From Frankineae bacterium MT45 (GTDB lineage Bacteria; Actinomycetota; Actinomycetes; Mycobacteriales; Jatrophihabitantaceae), in assembly GCA_900100325.1 (NCBI GenBank), contig LT629697.1, positions 4,089,423 through 4,153,422 of the forward strand: 64,000 bases of DNA, written 5' to 3'. Both the position numbers and the translations under genes were made by a program. This document shows positions 47,807 through 57,140 of the stretch, one piece after another (positions within the stretch are counted from its first letter, which is position 1; every line of letters starts with the position of its first letter). The notes beneath the pieces are model-generated. The model did no database searches and was not told where the DNA came from. It saw only the letters and a program-made list of their open reading frames with translations.

Positions 47807-50305
47807 GTGCCAGCTGACTCTCGCGACCGCAATAAAGCCATCTTCAAACTCGTAGGACTCGTAGTGGTCGCCGGAGTTCTCGTCGCTGGATCGATGCTCC
47901 CGGTGGTCGGCGGCATCGGCCTGGCCGCCAAGACCCAGACCGACAAGTTCCTCACCACCAGTTGCGACCTGCAGGAGACGACACCCCCGCAGAAGACGAC
48001 GCTCTACGCGAACGACGGCAAGACCGTCATCGCCACCCTCTTCGCCCAGGACCGCCAGCCCGTGCCGCTGTCGCAGGTCCCGAACTACCTCGTCCAGGCG
48101 CTAGTCGCCACTGAGGACCGCCGCTTCTACAGTCACAGCGGCGTCGACATGCGAGGCCTGCTTCGCTCCGCGTTCAGCACCGGCAGCGGTGACACGCAGG
48201 GCGGCTCGACGCTGACAATGCAGTACGTCAAGCAGGTGCGGTACTACCAGGCAGTCACCACGCCAAGCTCGACCGAGGCCGAACGGGAGGCTGCGGCCAA
48301 GCTGCAGGCGGCGGCGATCAGCCAGAACATCAACCGCAAGATCGAGGACGCGAACTGTGCGCTGTACCTGGAGAACGTCAAGCACGAATCCAAGGACACG
48401 ATCCTCGACAACTACCTGAACATCGCGTTCTTCGGTGAGAGCTCCTACGGCATCGAGTCGGCGGCCCAGAACTTCTTCGGCAAGGACGTCAGCAAGCTGA
48501 CCCTGCCTGAGTCGGCGGTGCTGGTCGGGGCCCTGCAGGCGCCGAGCGACTATGACCCCTACCTGCACCCGGTCGCCTCCAAGCAGCGCCGCAACGTCGT
48601 CATCCAGAACCTGGTCGAGGTCGGGAAACTGACCCAGGCCCAGGCCGACGCCTACAAGGCACAGCCGCTGATCCTCACCAACTCCTCTCCGCCGGTTGTG
48701 CACTACGACTGCACGAGCGCGGTGATCGCCAACGCCGGGTTCTTCTGCGCGTACGTCAGCCAATGGCTCGAGGCCAACAAGACGGTCACCGACCACTCGC
48801 TTTACACGGCCGGGCTGAAGATCATCACCACGATGGACGCGAAGCTGCAGACCAAGGTCCAGACGAATCTGTCGAAGGCGATGCCCACCACGGCCCGTTC
48901 CAGCGCGATCCTGCCGGTGCTGGATCCCAAGACCGGCAATGTCCTGGCGATGGCGACGAACAAGCAGTACGGCGTCGGCCCCAACCAGTCGGAGAACCCA
49001 CTCTTCACCGACGCCAGCGCGGCCGGCGCCTCCACCTACAAGTACTTCACCGCGTTGGCGGCGCTGAAGGCCGGCGCCTCGCCGAACTTCGTGTTGAGCG
49101 CGCCGAGCCCGTACAAACCCACCTCGTGCCCTGGCACGGACGCGATCGAAAACGATTCGACGTCCATCCCGACGACGACCAACATGACCGACGCCTTCGC
49201 CCGTTCGTCGAACACCTATTTCGTGGGTATGGAGGACAAGTTCTTCTTCCAGTGCGACTTGACTCCGGTCGTCCAGACGGCGGTCCAGATGGGAATGACG
49301 TCACTGAACGACCCCTACGACCAGAATGATCCCAAGTCGCCCACGGTCGCTCAGCACTTCATCGCGAGCCAGTCGTACTCCTTCACCATCGGCACGCCGT
49401 CAACCAGCCCGTTGGAGTTGGCCAGCGCCTACGCAGTGTCGGCCAATGACGGCACGTACTGCCCGCCGACGCCGGTGCTGTCGGTGACGAACGCCGACGG
49501 CAACTCGCTGCCGGTGAAGCGGGGGGCCTGCACCCAGGTGCTCACGCCGCAGGTCGCGCGCGAGATGGTGCAGATCATGAACGCCGAGTCGGTCGGCGTC
49601 GGCACGGCGGCGCCCGCCTTCCAGGGCTACTACAACAGCGGCGGCTCGCCAGTGGCCGGCAAGACCGGCACCCAGGCCGCCGCCGGAAAGAACGCCAAGC
49701 TGAACGCGGCCGCCTGGTACGTCGGCACCACCCCGAACCTCACCGCGGCGATGGCGATCTTCGATCCGAACAACCCAGTCAACCCACTACTCGACGTGCC
49801 GGGAGCAGCCAACGGGCAGGCCACCGGTACCACCGCCGCCTCCCTGTGGATGACCGCCCTACAGCCGACGCTGAAGGAATCGACCTGGGGCTGGCAGTCG
49901 CCGTCGGTGATGACGAACGGCGTTTCGGTACCGAGCGTGGTGGGGGACACTCTGGCCGTCGCGACCTCCAAGCTGGCCGCCTCCGGCTTCAAGTTGAAGG
50001 AGTACAGCTCGGACTACACCGAGAGCGACGGCACTCCGTACTCTGGCCTCACCTGTGCCTCCAACGCGGGGCCGGGCGAGATCGGCTACCAGTCGCCCTC
50101 TGGCGTCGCGCCGGCCGGATCGACGATCACGGTCTGCCTGAGCAGCGGCATCCGAATCTACGTTCCGACGCCGCAGCCTCAGCCGCAGAACACCCCCCAG
50201 CCTGGGGCGACCCCGAAACCCGGCGCCACGCCAAAGCCCGCTGCCACGCCGAAGCCGAAGGCGACTCCTAAGCCGCATCAGGCCCCGGGGTCCCCTGCGC
50301 GCTGA
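47807..50305 (+). CDS. ponA2: Bifunctional penicillin-binding protein with PASTA domain (PonA2 type)
   Basis: An 832-residue class A PBP with a GTG start. It has a membrane helix (about 12-40), then glycosyltransferase family 51 (ALVATEDRRFYSHSGVDMRG, with catalytic Glu103; QGGSTLTMQYVKQ). The transpeptidase has SxxK at Ser409-Lys412 (GASTYKYF), SxN at 467-469 (RSSNTYF) and the KTG motif in VAGKTGTQ. A PASTA domain (VSVPSVVGDTLAVATSKLAA) and a Pro/Lys/Thr tail end the protein. It polymerises and crosslinks peptidoglycan. Position matches Rv3682. Confidence 0.95.
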   Translation: MPADSRDRNKAIFKLVGLVVVAGVLVAGSMLPVVGGIGLAAKTQTDKFLTTSCDLQETTPPQKTTLYANDGKTVIATLFAQDRQPVPLSQVPNYLVQALVATEDRRFYSHSGVDMRGLLRSAFSTGSGDTQGGSTLTMQYVKQVRYYQAVTTPSSTEAEREAAAKLQAAAISQNINRKIEDANCALYLENVKHESKDTILDNYLNIAFFGESSYGIESAAQNFFGKDVSKLTLPESAVLVGALQAPSDYDPYLHPVASKQRRNVVIQNLVEVGKLTQAQADAYKAQPLILTNSSPPVVHYDCTSAVIANAGFFCAYVSQWLEANKTVTDHSLYTAGLKIITTMDAKLQTKVQTNLSKAMPTTARSSAILPVLDPKTGNVLAMATNKQYGVGPNQSENPLFTDASAAGASTYKYFTALAALKAGASPNFVLSAPSPYKPTSCPGTDAIENDSTSIPTTTNMTDAFARSSNTYFVGMEDKFFFQCDLTPVVQTAVQMGMTSLNDPYDQNDPKSPTVAQHFIASQSYSFTIGTPSTSPLELASAYAVSANDGTYCPPTPVLSVTNADGNSLPVKRGACTQVLTPQVAREMVQIMNAESVGVGTAAPAFQGYYNSGGSPVAGKTGTQAAAGKNAKLNAAAWYVGTTPNLTAAMAIFDPNNPVNPLLDVPGAANGQATGTTAASLWMTALQPTLKESTWGWQSPSVMTNGVSVPSVVGDTLAVATSKLAASGFKLKEYSSDYTESDGTPYSGLTCASNAGPGEIGYQSPSGVAPAGSTITVCLSSGIRIYVPTPQPQPQNTPQPGATPKPGATPKPAATPKPKATPKPHQAPGSPAR

Positions 50306-50330
50306 CGGCGGATCTTCAGCCGGCGCGCGC
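50297..50330. terminator. Hairpin between convergent ponA2 and YqeY genes
   Basis: GCGCGC and inner CGGC pair with GCCG and GCGCGC around TTC, overlapping the ponA2 stop and ending just before the YqeY stop. It fits a shared transcription end for the two facing genes. Confidence 0.4.
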
Positions 50331-50338
50331 GGGCCGTC

Positions 50339-50791
50339 TCAGGAGAGTTGGCGGCGAACCTCGTCGCTGACCCGCTTTCCGTCGGCGCGACCGGCGACCT
50401 GAGGTGAGACGAGCTTCATCACCTGACCCATCTGGCGCACCTCCGAGGCGCCGGACTCGGCGACCGCGGCGGTGACGATTGCTATCAGTTCGTCGTCGGT
50501 GAGCTGCTTCGGGAGGTAGTTCTCCAGGAAATCGCCCTCGGCCGTCTCGCGGGTGGCCTGCTCGGTGCGTCCGGCCGCACCGAAAGCCTCGGCCGCCTCC
50601 CGGCGCTTCTTGGCCTCCTTGGTGATGACTCGCAGCACCTCGTCGTCATCGAGTTCGCGGGCTTCCTTACCCGAGACCTCCTCGTTGGCGATGGCGGTGA
50701 GGGTCATCCGGATGGTGGCGGTGGCCAGTTCGTCGCGGGCCTTCATCGATGTGGTGAGGTCAGCGCGCAGACGCGCCTTCAGGTCAGACAT
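50339..50791 (-). CDS. GatB/YqeY domain protein
   Basis: A 150-residue helical protein: MSDLKARLRADLTTSMKARD, RVITKEAKKRREAAEAFGAAGR, ENYLPKQLTDDELIAIV, and MGQVMKLVSPQVAGRADGKR. This is the YqeY family, related to the tRNA-binding tail of GatB. It is thought to be linked to aminoacyl-tRNA amidation but has no proven activity. It is a single gene facing ponA2. Confidence 0.92.
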   Translation of the reverse strand: MSDLKARLRADLTTSMKARDELATATIRMTLTAIANEEVSGKEARELDDDEVLRVITKEAKKRREAAEAFGAAGRTEQATRETAEGDFLENYLPKQLTDDELIAIVTAAVAESGASEVRQMGQVMKLVSPQVAGRADGKRVSDEVRRQLS

Positions 50792-50872
50792 GCCTCCAGG
50801 TTAGTGCCATCAGCCAGCGCAATTCCGTCATCGCACAGCAGGTTGATCAGCGCGCTCGCTAGGGTGGGAATC

Positions 50873-51337
50873 ATGGCGCCTCAGATCGCGACGAACACCA
50901 AGGTCGATCGCGAGGGACTGCTCGAGTTCCTCCGCCCTCGTCACCACGGCATCCTCATAACCGAACGAAGCGATGGTTCACCTCAGACCTCGCCGGTCAC
51001 CTGCGGGGTCGACACCGAGGGACGGGTCGTCGTCGCCACCTATCCGCAGAGGGCCAAGACAGCCAACGCGCGGCGCGCTGGGCGGGCCTCGATCCTGGTG
51101 CTGTCGGACACCTTCGACGGACCGTGGGTCCAGGTCGACGGGTCGGCCGAGGTGCTCGACATTCCCGACGCGGTCGAGCCGCTCGTCGAGTATTTCCGGG
51201 TGATCGCGGGCGAGCACTCGGACTGGGACGAGTATCGGGAGGCGATGCGGCGCCAGAACAAGTCGCTCATCCGCATCTCGCCGACGCGCTGGGGACCGAT
51301 CGCGACCGGAGGCTTCCCGCCGGCGCAGGACGACTGA
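50873..51337 (+). CDS. PPOX-class F420-dependent oxidoreductase family protein
   Basis: About 154 residues from the ATG at 50873 (GGGTGGGAA upstream). This split-barrel protein reads LRPRHHGILITERSDGSPQT, GRVVVATYPQRAKTANARR, FDGPWVQVDGSAEVLDIPDA and ISPTRWGPIATGGFP. These fit the Rv1155-type F420-binding family (TIGR03618), common in actinobacteria. Either F420 or FMN could be the cofactor, and the substrate is unknown. It is followed 22 bp later by a coiled-coil protein. Confidence 0.85.
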   Translation: MAPQIATNTKVDREGLLEFLRPRHHGILITERSDGSPQTSPVTCGVDTEGRVVVATYPQRAKTANARRAGRASILVLSDTFDGPWVQVDGSAEVLDIPDAVEPLVEYFRVIAGEHSDWDEYREAMRRQNKSLIRISPTRWGPIATGGFPPAQDD

Positions 51338-51359
51338 CCCCGGCGGACGGAGCAGGATC

Positions 51360-52268
51360 GTGGGAAGCGAAGCCTCCGACGAACTCGACGAGGTGGCCGA
51401 CGAGCTCTACTCGCTGGTCCCGGACGAGTTCATCGCCGAACGAAACCGCCAGGAGAAGCAGGCGAAAGCCGCCGGGAACCCTGACCTCGCCGCCGCCATC
51501 CACGGGCTCCCTAAGCCGAATATCGTCGGCTGGTTGGCCAATCAGCTGGCCCGTCAACACGCTGAGGAGATCGCGCCCCTCATCGACATCGGCGCAGCCA
51601 TGCGGGAGGCGACCCGGGAGCTGAGCATGGAGCAGCTGCGTGACCTCACCGCCAAGCAGCGGCAGGTGGTGAATGCCCTGGTTCAGCAGGCGAAAGTCAT
51701 CGCGTCGGCGGCGGAGAAGACGGTCAGCGAGGAGAACCGTCGCGGCCTGGAGGCGACACTGCACGCCGCCCTGGCCGATGAGCAGGCGGCTCACCTGTTG
51801 CTGGCCGGACGACTCACCGGCGCGCTGCGGCGTAGTGGATTCGGCGATGAGGAGGCGGCGCTCATCGCCCCTGCGCCGCCGTCCCGGCGCCCGAAGCTCC
51901 GGCTGGTCCCGTCGACGGGTAGCGACGCCGAGACGCCGTCGGATCCCGCTGCCCGGCGCAACGCCGCCGCCTTGGCCCGGGCCGAGGAGATCCTGAGCGA
52001 GGCGATGGCGCAGGCCGAGACGGTCGGGGCCGAACTGGAGGCGGCCAGGGGCGAGTTCGCCGCGGCACAGCAGGGCGAGGAGTCGGCGCGGGACAACGTG
52101 GATCGTCTGCGGGCCGAACTTGAGGATGCCCTCGACGCCCAGCGACTAGCCGAACGCGAGGCGCGACGGCGGCAGACGCAGCTGGAGCGGCAGGAACTGG
52201 CGACCCGGCAGGCCCGGCGCGCGCTAGAGAAGGCGGTGCAGGCGCGGGACGACCTCGCCGGCGACTAA
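51360..52268 (+). CDS. Coiled-coil hypothetical protein
   Basis: A 302-residue protein with a GTG start (GGAG upstream). The N-terminal half is helical and includes LYSLVPDEFIAERNRQEKQA and AAIHGLPKPNIVGWLANQLA. The C-terminal third (about 195-300) is a long Ala/Glu/Arg/Gln-rich coiled coil (RAEEILSEAMAQAETVGAEL, RLAEREARRRQTQLERQ). No membrane helix is visible. The first part resembles a family of uncharacterised actinobacterial proteins with a KPxxxAWLxNxLAR pattern, often annotated only as hypothetical. The function is unknown. Confidence 0.75.
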   Translation: MGSEASDELDEVADELYSLVPDEFIAERNRQEKQAKAAGNPDLAAAIHGLPKPNIVGWLANQLARQHAEEIAPLIDIGAAMREATRELSMEQLRDLTAKQRQVVNALVQQAKVIASAAEKTVSEENRRGLEATLHAALADEQAAHLLLAGRLTGALRRSGFGDEEAALIAPAPPSRRPKLRLVPSTGSDAETPSDPAARRNAAALARAEEILSEAMAQAETVGAELEAARGEFAAAQQGEESARDNVDRLRAELEDALDAQRLAEREARRRQTQLERQELATRQARRALEKAVQARDDLAGD

Positions 52269-52339
52269 GCGGCTGGGGCGTGCCGTCGTGCCAGAACCAT
52301 GAATGTTTAGCGGCTGAGAGCGGCGGGAAGAGTAGCTGC

Positions 52340-53830
52340 GTGGCAACCCAGCCAGTAGTTCGTTCCCATCGCAGTCTGGTTCCGGCTCGACTGGACCGTC
52401 TGCCGTGGTCCAGATTTCACTGGATGGTGATCGTCGGTCTGGGTGTCGCCTGGATTCTCGACGGCCTGGAGATTCAGATCGTCTCGCAGGCCGGCTACCA
52501 GGATTCGCTCGGCCTCAGCAACGGGCAGGTCGGCGCCGTCGGGTCGGTCTACCTGGCCGGGGAGGTCATCGGCGCTCTCGTCTTCGGGCGCATCACCGAC
52601 CGGCTCGGACGTCGGCGGCTCTTCATCATCACCCTGGGCGTGTACCTCGTCGCGAGCGGAATGGCCGGATTTAGCTGGGGATTGTGGTCGCTGCTCCTCT
52701 TCCGTTTCATCGCCGGTCTGGGTATCGGCGGTGAATACACCGCGATCAACTCGGCGATCGATGAACTCATCCCGTCGCACTACCGGGGCCGCGTCGACAT
52801 CGCCATCAACGGAACCTACTGGGGTGGCGCCGCGCTCGGAGCCGCGGCGAACCTGTACCTGCTGTCGGACAAAGTCCCGGAGAACATCGGCTGGCGCATC
52901 GGATTCTTCATCGGCCCGATGATCGGCTTGGCTGTCATCTCGCTGCGACGACATATACCCGAGAGCCCGCGGTGGCTGATGACCCACGGGCGCGAGGAGG
53001 AGGCCGAACAGACGGTCGACGACATCGAGGCGCGCGTCGAGTCCGAAGGCGTGACGCTGGAACCGGTGCCCGACAGCAAGGCACTGGACGTCACGCCGGT
53101 GCCGAGCGTCGGCTACGTACAACTGGCCAAGGTCTTCTTCGGCCAGTACCCGTCGCGATCATTTCTGGGCTTCAGCATGATGGTGACCCAGGCGTTTCTC
53201 TACAACGCCATCTTCTTCACCTATGCCCTCGTTCTGGAGAACTTCTACGGCGTATCCAAGGCGCACACCAGCTACTACTTCTTCCCCTTCGCGATAGGTA
53301 ATCTTCTCGGGCCGCTGCTGCTCGGGCATCTCTTCGACACCGTTGGCCGCCGGCGCATGATCACCTTTACCTATACATTCTCAGGGGTCCTGCTACTCGT
53401 CTCGGCGTACTTCTTCCACGCCGGCCTGCTTACCGCCACCACGCAGACGATCTTCTGGTGCGTCATCTTCTTCTTCGCCTCGGCCGGCGCCTCCTCGGCC
53501 TACCTGACGGTGAGCGAGATCTTCCCGCTGGAGCTGCGCGGGCAGGCGATCTCGTTCTTCTTCGCGCTGTCCCAGGGCGCTGGCGGCGTGGTTGCCCCGT
53601 TCCTCTTCGGTCACCTCATCGGCGGTCAGAACAACCCGAATCCGGATCGGACGCCACTCTCGTGGGGTTACGTCCTCGGCGGGGTCATCATGATCCTGGG
53701 TGGCCTCGTCGCCTGGTACTTCGCCGTCGACGCCGAGCGAAAATCCCTCGAAGATATAGCGAATCCGCTCTCGGTGAGCCGCTCCAGCCCGCCGACGTCT
53801 CCGGCCGGCGCGGCTGCGGCGCCGGCTTGA
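52340..53830 (+). CDS. MFS transporter of the metabolite:H+ / sugar-porter type
   Basis: About 496 residues with 12 membrane helices from the GTG at 52340 (GGGAAGAG upstream). The A-motif-like GRITDRLGRRRLFIITLGVY lies between helices 2 and 3. RFIAGLGIGGEYTAINSAID is helix 4-5, RRHIPESPRWLMTHGREEEA is the sugar-porter signature, and GHLFDTVGRRRMITF is the second A-motif. The GGEY motif is frequent in carriers for aromatic acids, sialate and other organic acids. Substrate cannot be assigned. Confidence 0.88.
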   Translation: MATQPVVRSHRSLVPARLDRLPWSRFHWMVIVGLGVAWILDGLEIQIVSQAGYQDSLGLSNGQVGAVGSVYLAGEVIGALVFGRITDRLGRRRLFIITLGVYLVASGMAGFSWGLWSLLLFRFIAGLGIGGEYTAINSAIDELIPSHYRGRVDIAINGTYWGGAALGAAANLYLLSDKVPENIGWRIGFFIGPMIGLAVISLRRHIPESPRWLMTHGREEEAEQTVDDIEARVESEGVTLEPVPDSKALDVTPVPSVGYVQLAKVFFGQYPSRSFLGFSMMVTQAFLYNAIFFTYALVLENFYGVSKAHTSYYFFPFAIGNLLGPLLLGHLFDTVGRRRMITFTYTFSGVLLLVSAYFFHAGLLTATTQTIFWCVIFFFASAGASSAYLTVSEIFPLELRGQAISFFFALSQGAGGVVAPFLFGHLIGGQNNPNPDRTPLSWGYVLGGVIMILGGLVAWYFAVDAERKSLEDIANPLSVSRSSPPTSPAGAAAAPA

Positions 53831-53849
53831 CCGGGACGAGCTCGTCGAG

Positions 53850-54923
53850 GTGAGCGGCACGTCCAACGGAGCAACCGACGGAGCAGCCGAAGCGGTGTCC
53901 GACGCGGCTTCCGGCGCGTCGCCGGAGCGCAATGGCGAGAGCCGGCTGACTGTCCTGCTCGCCATGGGCGCCAACCTCGGAGTTGCGCTGGCCAAGCTCG
54001 CGGCCGGGCTCTTCACCGGGTCGAGCGCCCTGCTCTCAGAAGCCGCGCACTCCTTCGGCGACACCTCGACCGAGGTGCTACTCCTCACCGCGTTGAGCAA
54101 GTCGAAGCGCCGCGCCGACCGGGTTCACCCTTTCGGATACGGCAAGGCACGCTATTTCTGGTCACTCTTCGCGGCCATCGGCATCTTCGCCTCGGGCGCG
54201 GCCTTCTCGATCTACGAGGGCGTGCACACCATGCTCGGGCACTACGAACGGGCCAGCGAGAGCCTCTGGATCAACTACCCGGTGCTGCTCATCGCCGCCG
54301 TCCTCGAGGGGTTCTCGCTGCGTCAGGGCGTGCGGCAGGCTCGAGGGACGGCGCGACGCCACGGACGGAGCCTCATCGGCTACCTGCACGATCCCGACGA
54401 CCCGACGGTGAAGAGCGTCGTCCTGGAGGACTCGACGGCGTTGATCGGTCTGGCCATCGCCGGGGCCGGCGTCGCCCTGCACCAGCTCACCGGATCGGCC
54501 TACTGGGACGGTGCCGCGTCGCTGCTGATCGGGCTGCTGCTGGTGGTCGTCGCCTTCCTGCTGGCCCGCACCTGCGAGGTGCTGCTCATCGGCCAGCAGG
54601 CCGACGCCGGGTTGATCCGGGCCATCGACCAGCGCCTCACCGAACAGCCGGAGATCGACTCGGTGATCGATGTCCTGACCATGATGGTCGGCACCGACCA
54701 GGTGCTGCTCTGCGTCCGGGCCGACTTCGTGAACACCTTCACCGCCGGTGACCTGGAGGAGGCCTGCGTCCGGATCGATCACATGCTGCGGGAGGAGTTC
54801 AGCGAACTCGACGAGATCTTCATCCAACCGACCGCCCCCTCCGACGCCACGGTGAAGGCCCGGGTGGTCGCCCGCTACGGGCGGAGCCTGGCCGACGAGC
54901 GCGATTCCGGCGACACTCCTTAG
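53850..54923 (+). CDS. Cation diffusion facilitator family protein
   Basis: A 357-residue carrier with a GTG start. Helices 1-2 contain ANLGVALAKLAAGLFTGSSALLSEAAHSFGDTST, with the usual metal-site residues (Ser, His-Ser-Phe-Gly-Asp). DRVHPFGYGKARYFWSLFAA follows. In helix 5 the second site reads VVLEDSTALIGLAIA, where the usual His/Asp is Glu-Asp, as in mitochondrial SLC30A9-like members. A C-terminal cytoplasmic domain is present. It exports Zn, Mn or Fe-type cations. Confidence 0.87.
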   Translation: MSGTSNGATDGAAEAVSDAASGASPERNGESRLTVLLAMGANLGVALAKLAAGLFTGSSALLSEAAHSFGDTSTEVLLLTALSKSKRRADRVHPFGYGKARYFWSLFAAIGIFASGAAFSIYEGVHTMLGHYERASESLWINYPVLLIAAVLEGFSLRQGVRQARGTARRHGRSLIGYLHDPDDPTVKSVVLEDSTALIGLAIAGAGVALHQLTGSAYWDGAASLLIGLLLVVVAFLLARTCEVLLIGQQADAGLIRAIDQRLTEQPEIDSVIDVLTMMVGTDQVLLCVRADFVNTFTAGDLEEACVRIDHMLREEFSELDEIFIQPTAPSDATVKARVVARYGRSLADERDSGDTP

Positions 54924-54943
54924 CCGCCACGTAGGCTGAACGG

Positions 54944-55840
54944 GTGTCCGTCTTCGTCCGAACCCTCGCCGCAGGCGCCGTCGCGGGCGTGGCGACCGCC
55001 GCGTACGGCTCGCTGATCGAACGCAACGCCTTCACCCTGCGCCGGTTCGAGGCCCCTGTTCTCTCCCCCGGCAGCCGCCCGATTCGGCTGCTGCACCTCT
55101 CCGACCTGCACATGATGCCGAATCAGAAGCGCAAGCAGGCCTGGATCCGCGACCTGGCCCGTCTGGAGCCCGATCTGGTGATCAACACCGGCGATCACCT
55201 CTCGTCGGAGCGTGCGGTCCCGGCGCTAATGCGCTCACTGGAGCCGTTGATGGAGTATCCGGGCGCCTTCGTCCCCGGCAACAACGACTACTACGCCCCC
55301 AAGCCGAAGAGCCCGACCCGCTACTTCGAGCCGCAGCGGGAGTTCACCCACGGCGCGAGGCTCCCCTGGCCGGCCATCGCGGCGACGATCACCGACGCCG
55401 GCTGGCACGATCTGACGCACGTCCGGATGACCGTCAAGGTGGGGGCGGCCGGGGTGCCGGTGGCGCTGGCCGGCACCGACGATCCGCACCTCAAGCGGGC
55501 CCGCTACTCGCTGATCGAGGGGCCGGCCGAACCGGACGCGGTGGTACGGATCGGCGTGCTGCACTCCCCGGAGCCGGCGCTGCTGAGCCGGTTCGCCCAG
55601 GACGGATACGACCTGGTGCTGGCCGGGCATACGCATGGCGGGCAGGTGCGGGTGCCCTTCGGCCCGGCACTGGTGACCAACTGCGGAATCGACGTGAACC
55701 GGGCCCGCTGGCTGCACAAGTGGGATGAGCGGATGTGGTTTCACGTCTGCGCAGGCCTGGGCACCAGCCCGTACATGCCTATCCGGGTGGCCTGCCGTCC
55801 GGAGGCGTCGCTGTTGACGCTGGTGGCCCGAACCCGCTGA
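54944..55840 (+). CDS. Metallophosphoesterase (Rv3683-like)
   Basis: A 298-residue calcineurin-type phosphoesterase with a GTG start and an N-terminal hydrophobic segment. Metal motifs in order are LLHLSDLHMMP, NTGDHLSS, FVPGNNDYYAPK, a single His in GVLHSPEP, and VLAGHTHGGQVRVP. This is the YkuE/Rv3683 group found beside class A PBP genes. A membrane-linked phosphodiester or lipid substrate is likely but unproven. CDF and MFS genes have been inserted between it and ponA2 relative to mycobacteria. Confidence 0.9.
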   Translation: MSVFVRTLAAGAVAGVATAAYGSLIERNAFTLRRFEAPVLSPGSRPIRLLHLSDLHMMPNQKRKQAWIRDLARLEPDLVINTGDHLSSERAVPALMRSLEPLMEYPGAFVPGNNDYYAPKPKSPTRYFEPQREFTHGARLPWPAIAATITDAGWHDLTHVRMTVKVGAAGVPVALAGTDDPHLKRARYSLIEGPAEPDAVVRIGVLHSPEPALLSRFAQDGYDLVLAGHTHGGQVRVPFGPALVTNCGIDVNRARWLHKWDERMWFHVCAGLGTSPYMPIRVACRPEASLLTLVARTR

Positions 55841-55841
55841 A

Positions 55842-56306
55842 TCAGCCTTCGGCGGTGGCCTTGATCGCGGCCAGCGTCGCCGGAATGCCTGCGTGGGCGG
55901 CCTTGACCCGCAGTTCGATCTGCGCCGGCGCCTCGTCGCCGTAGCGCTCCTCGAAGAACGAGTAGGCCGAGGTCGGGAAGTCCCAGTGCTCGGTGAGTTC
56001 GGTTCCGCCGTCGACGGCAGCGAAGGTGTAGCCCCAGCGGACGCGGGACGAGGTGACCTCGAAGGCGAACTCACGGCCCCGCTCGGCCGCGACGACCTCG
56101 GAGCGGGTCTCCCAGGTACGGTCGGGGGTGACATTCCGGCCCCGGAAGATGGCGCCGACCTCAGCCCGGCCGGGCTCCTCCTCCCACCAGCAGGCCTTGC
56201 AGACCGGGCTCCAGTCGCCCATGTTGGTGACGTCGGAGACGAGGTCGTAGACGTCTTCGGGGCTGCGCGCGACCGTGATCGACGCTGAGAAGTTGAGAGC
56301 ATCCAT
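55842..56306 (-). CDS. SRPBCC family protein
   Basis: About 154 residues from the ATG at 56304-56306. It has a START-like fold: FSASITVARSPEDVYDLVSD, ADVTNMGDWSPVC-type loop (TNMGDWSPVCKACWW), AIFRGRNVTPDRTWET, WGYTFAAVDGGTELTEHWDF, and a C-terminal helix. It is a typical stand-alone polyketide-cyclase/dehydrase-like protein. Earlier in-frame starts would run into the tRNA gene and are rejected. The gene ends 1 bp after the facing phosphoesterase gene. Confidence 0.85.
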   Translation of the reverse strand: MDALNFSASITVARSPEDVYDLVSDVTNMGDWSPVCKACWWEEEPGRAEVGAIFRGRNVTPDRTWETRSEVVAAERGREFAFEVTSSRVRWGYTFAAVDGGTELTEHWDFPTSAYSFFEERYGDEAPAQIELRVKAAHAGIPATLAAIKATAEG

Positions 56307-56453
56307 GGGGCAAGTATGCGTCTGCCGACTGGGCGCTATGGAGGCCCGGGTGCGCTGGGACGCCCGCCGCCCGGGCTGATTTCGCGACTCGCTTTTGGAC
56401 AGGCTATGCTGGAGCGGTTGTGCTGACCGGGCCAGTGGCCGGGTCGGACAGAG

Positions 56454-56527
<74 letters not shown>

Positions 56528-56549
56528 CAGTTCAACTTTCCCGACACAG

Positions 56550-56577
56550 GGCCCGTGTTTCCTCGGAGACACGGGCC
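56550..56577 (+). terminator. Terminator of tRNA-Pro
   Basis: GGCCCGTGT pairs with ACACGGGCC (9 bp) around a 10-nt loop, 22 bp after the tRNA, followed by TTCGTG. It is a typical intrinsic-type stop for the tRNA transcript. Confidence 0.7.
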
Positions 56578-56690
56578 TTCGTGCATTCGGAGGGCCGGCC
56601 TGGACGGGCCCCGAAATCGGCACTGATTGTCTACCTGAGTGACTCGACACGTAGCCGGGAGCCCGCAGAGCGGGTGCGAGAATTGATTTC

Positions 56691-57104
56691 ATGACCGGAT
56701 CTCCCGCCGACGTGGTCCGAGGCTTCCTGGAGGTTGTGCGATCCGGACGGGAACCCCATCGCGCCGGTGAGTTTATGGCCCCACTTGTGCGCGCCCACCA
56801 GGTCAGCGCCGACTCCCCGATCACGATCGAGCGGGAACCCGACGACTACGCCGATCACGTTGAAGAGATGCTCGTGCAGTTCGGCCGCTTCGAGATTCAG
56901 GTGGACGAGTTCCTCGTGGACGGGCCGAAGGTCTATGTGCGGTGGACCCAGTTCGGTCGCCATCTCGGCGTGATCGACGGTGTTGCTCCCACCGGCCAGG
57001 CACTGGTCACGGTTGCGAGTTCCGTCTACCGAGTCGATGCCGGCAAGATCGTGGAGTACTGGATGCAGCAGGATCACGCTGGACTCACTGCCCAGCTAAC
57101 TTGA
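56691..57104 (+). CDS. SnoaL-like (NTF2 fold) protein
   Basis: A 137-residue protein reads PADVVRGFLEVVRSGREPHR, YADHVEEMLVQFGRFEIQVD, VYVRWTQFGRHLGVIDGVAP and GKIVEYWMQQDHAG. This is the SnoaL-like cyclase/ester cyclase pattern with conserved Trp/Gln/Asp near the C-terminus. No strong ribosome site is seen before the ATG. It lies in the segment bracketed by the repeated tRNA end, with no functional partner nearby. Confidence 0.75.
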   Translation: MTGSPADVVRGFLEVVRSGREPHRAGEFMAPLVRAHQVSADSPITIEREPDDYADHVEEMLVQFGRFEIQVDEFLVDGPKVYVRWTQFGRHLGVIDGVAPTGQALVTVASSVYRVDAGKIVEYWMQQDHAGLTAQLT

Positions 57105-57140
57105 CCGACCTCGCCTGACAGGCTGGGTGGCTCGCCCAGG

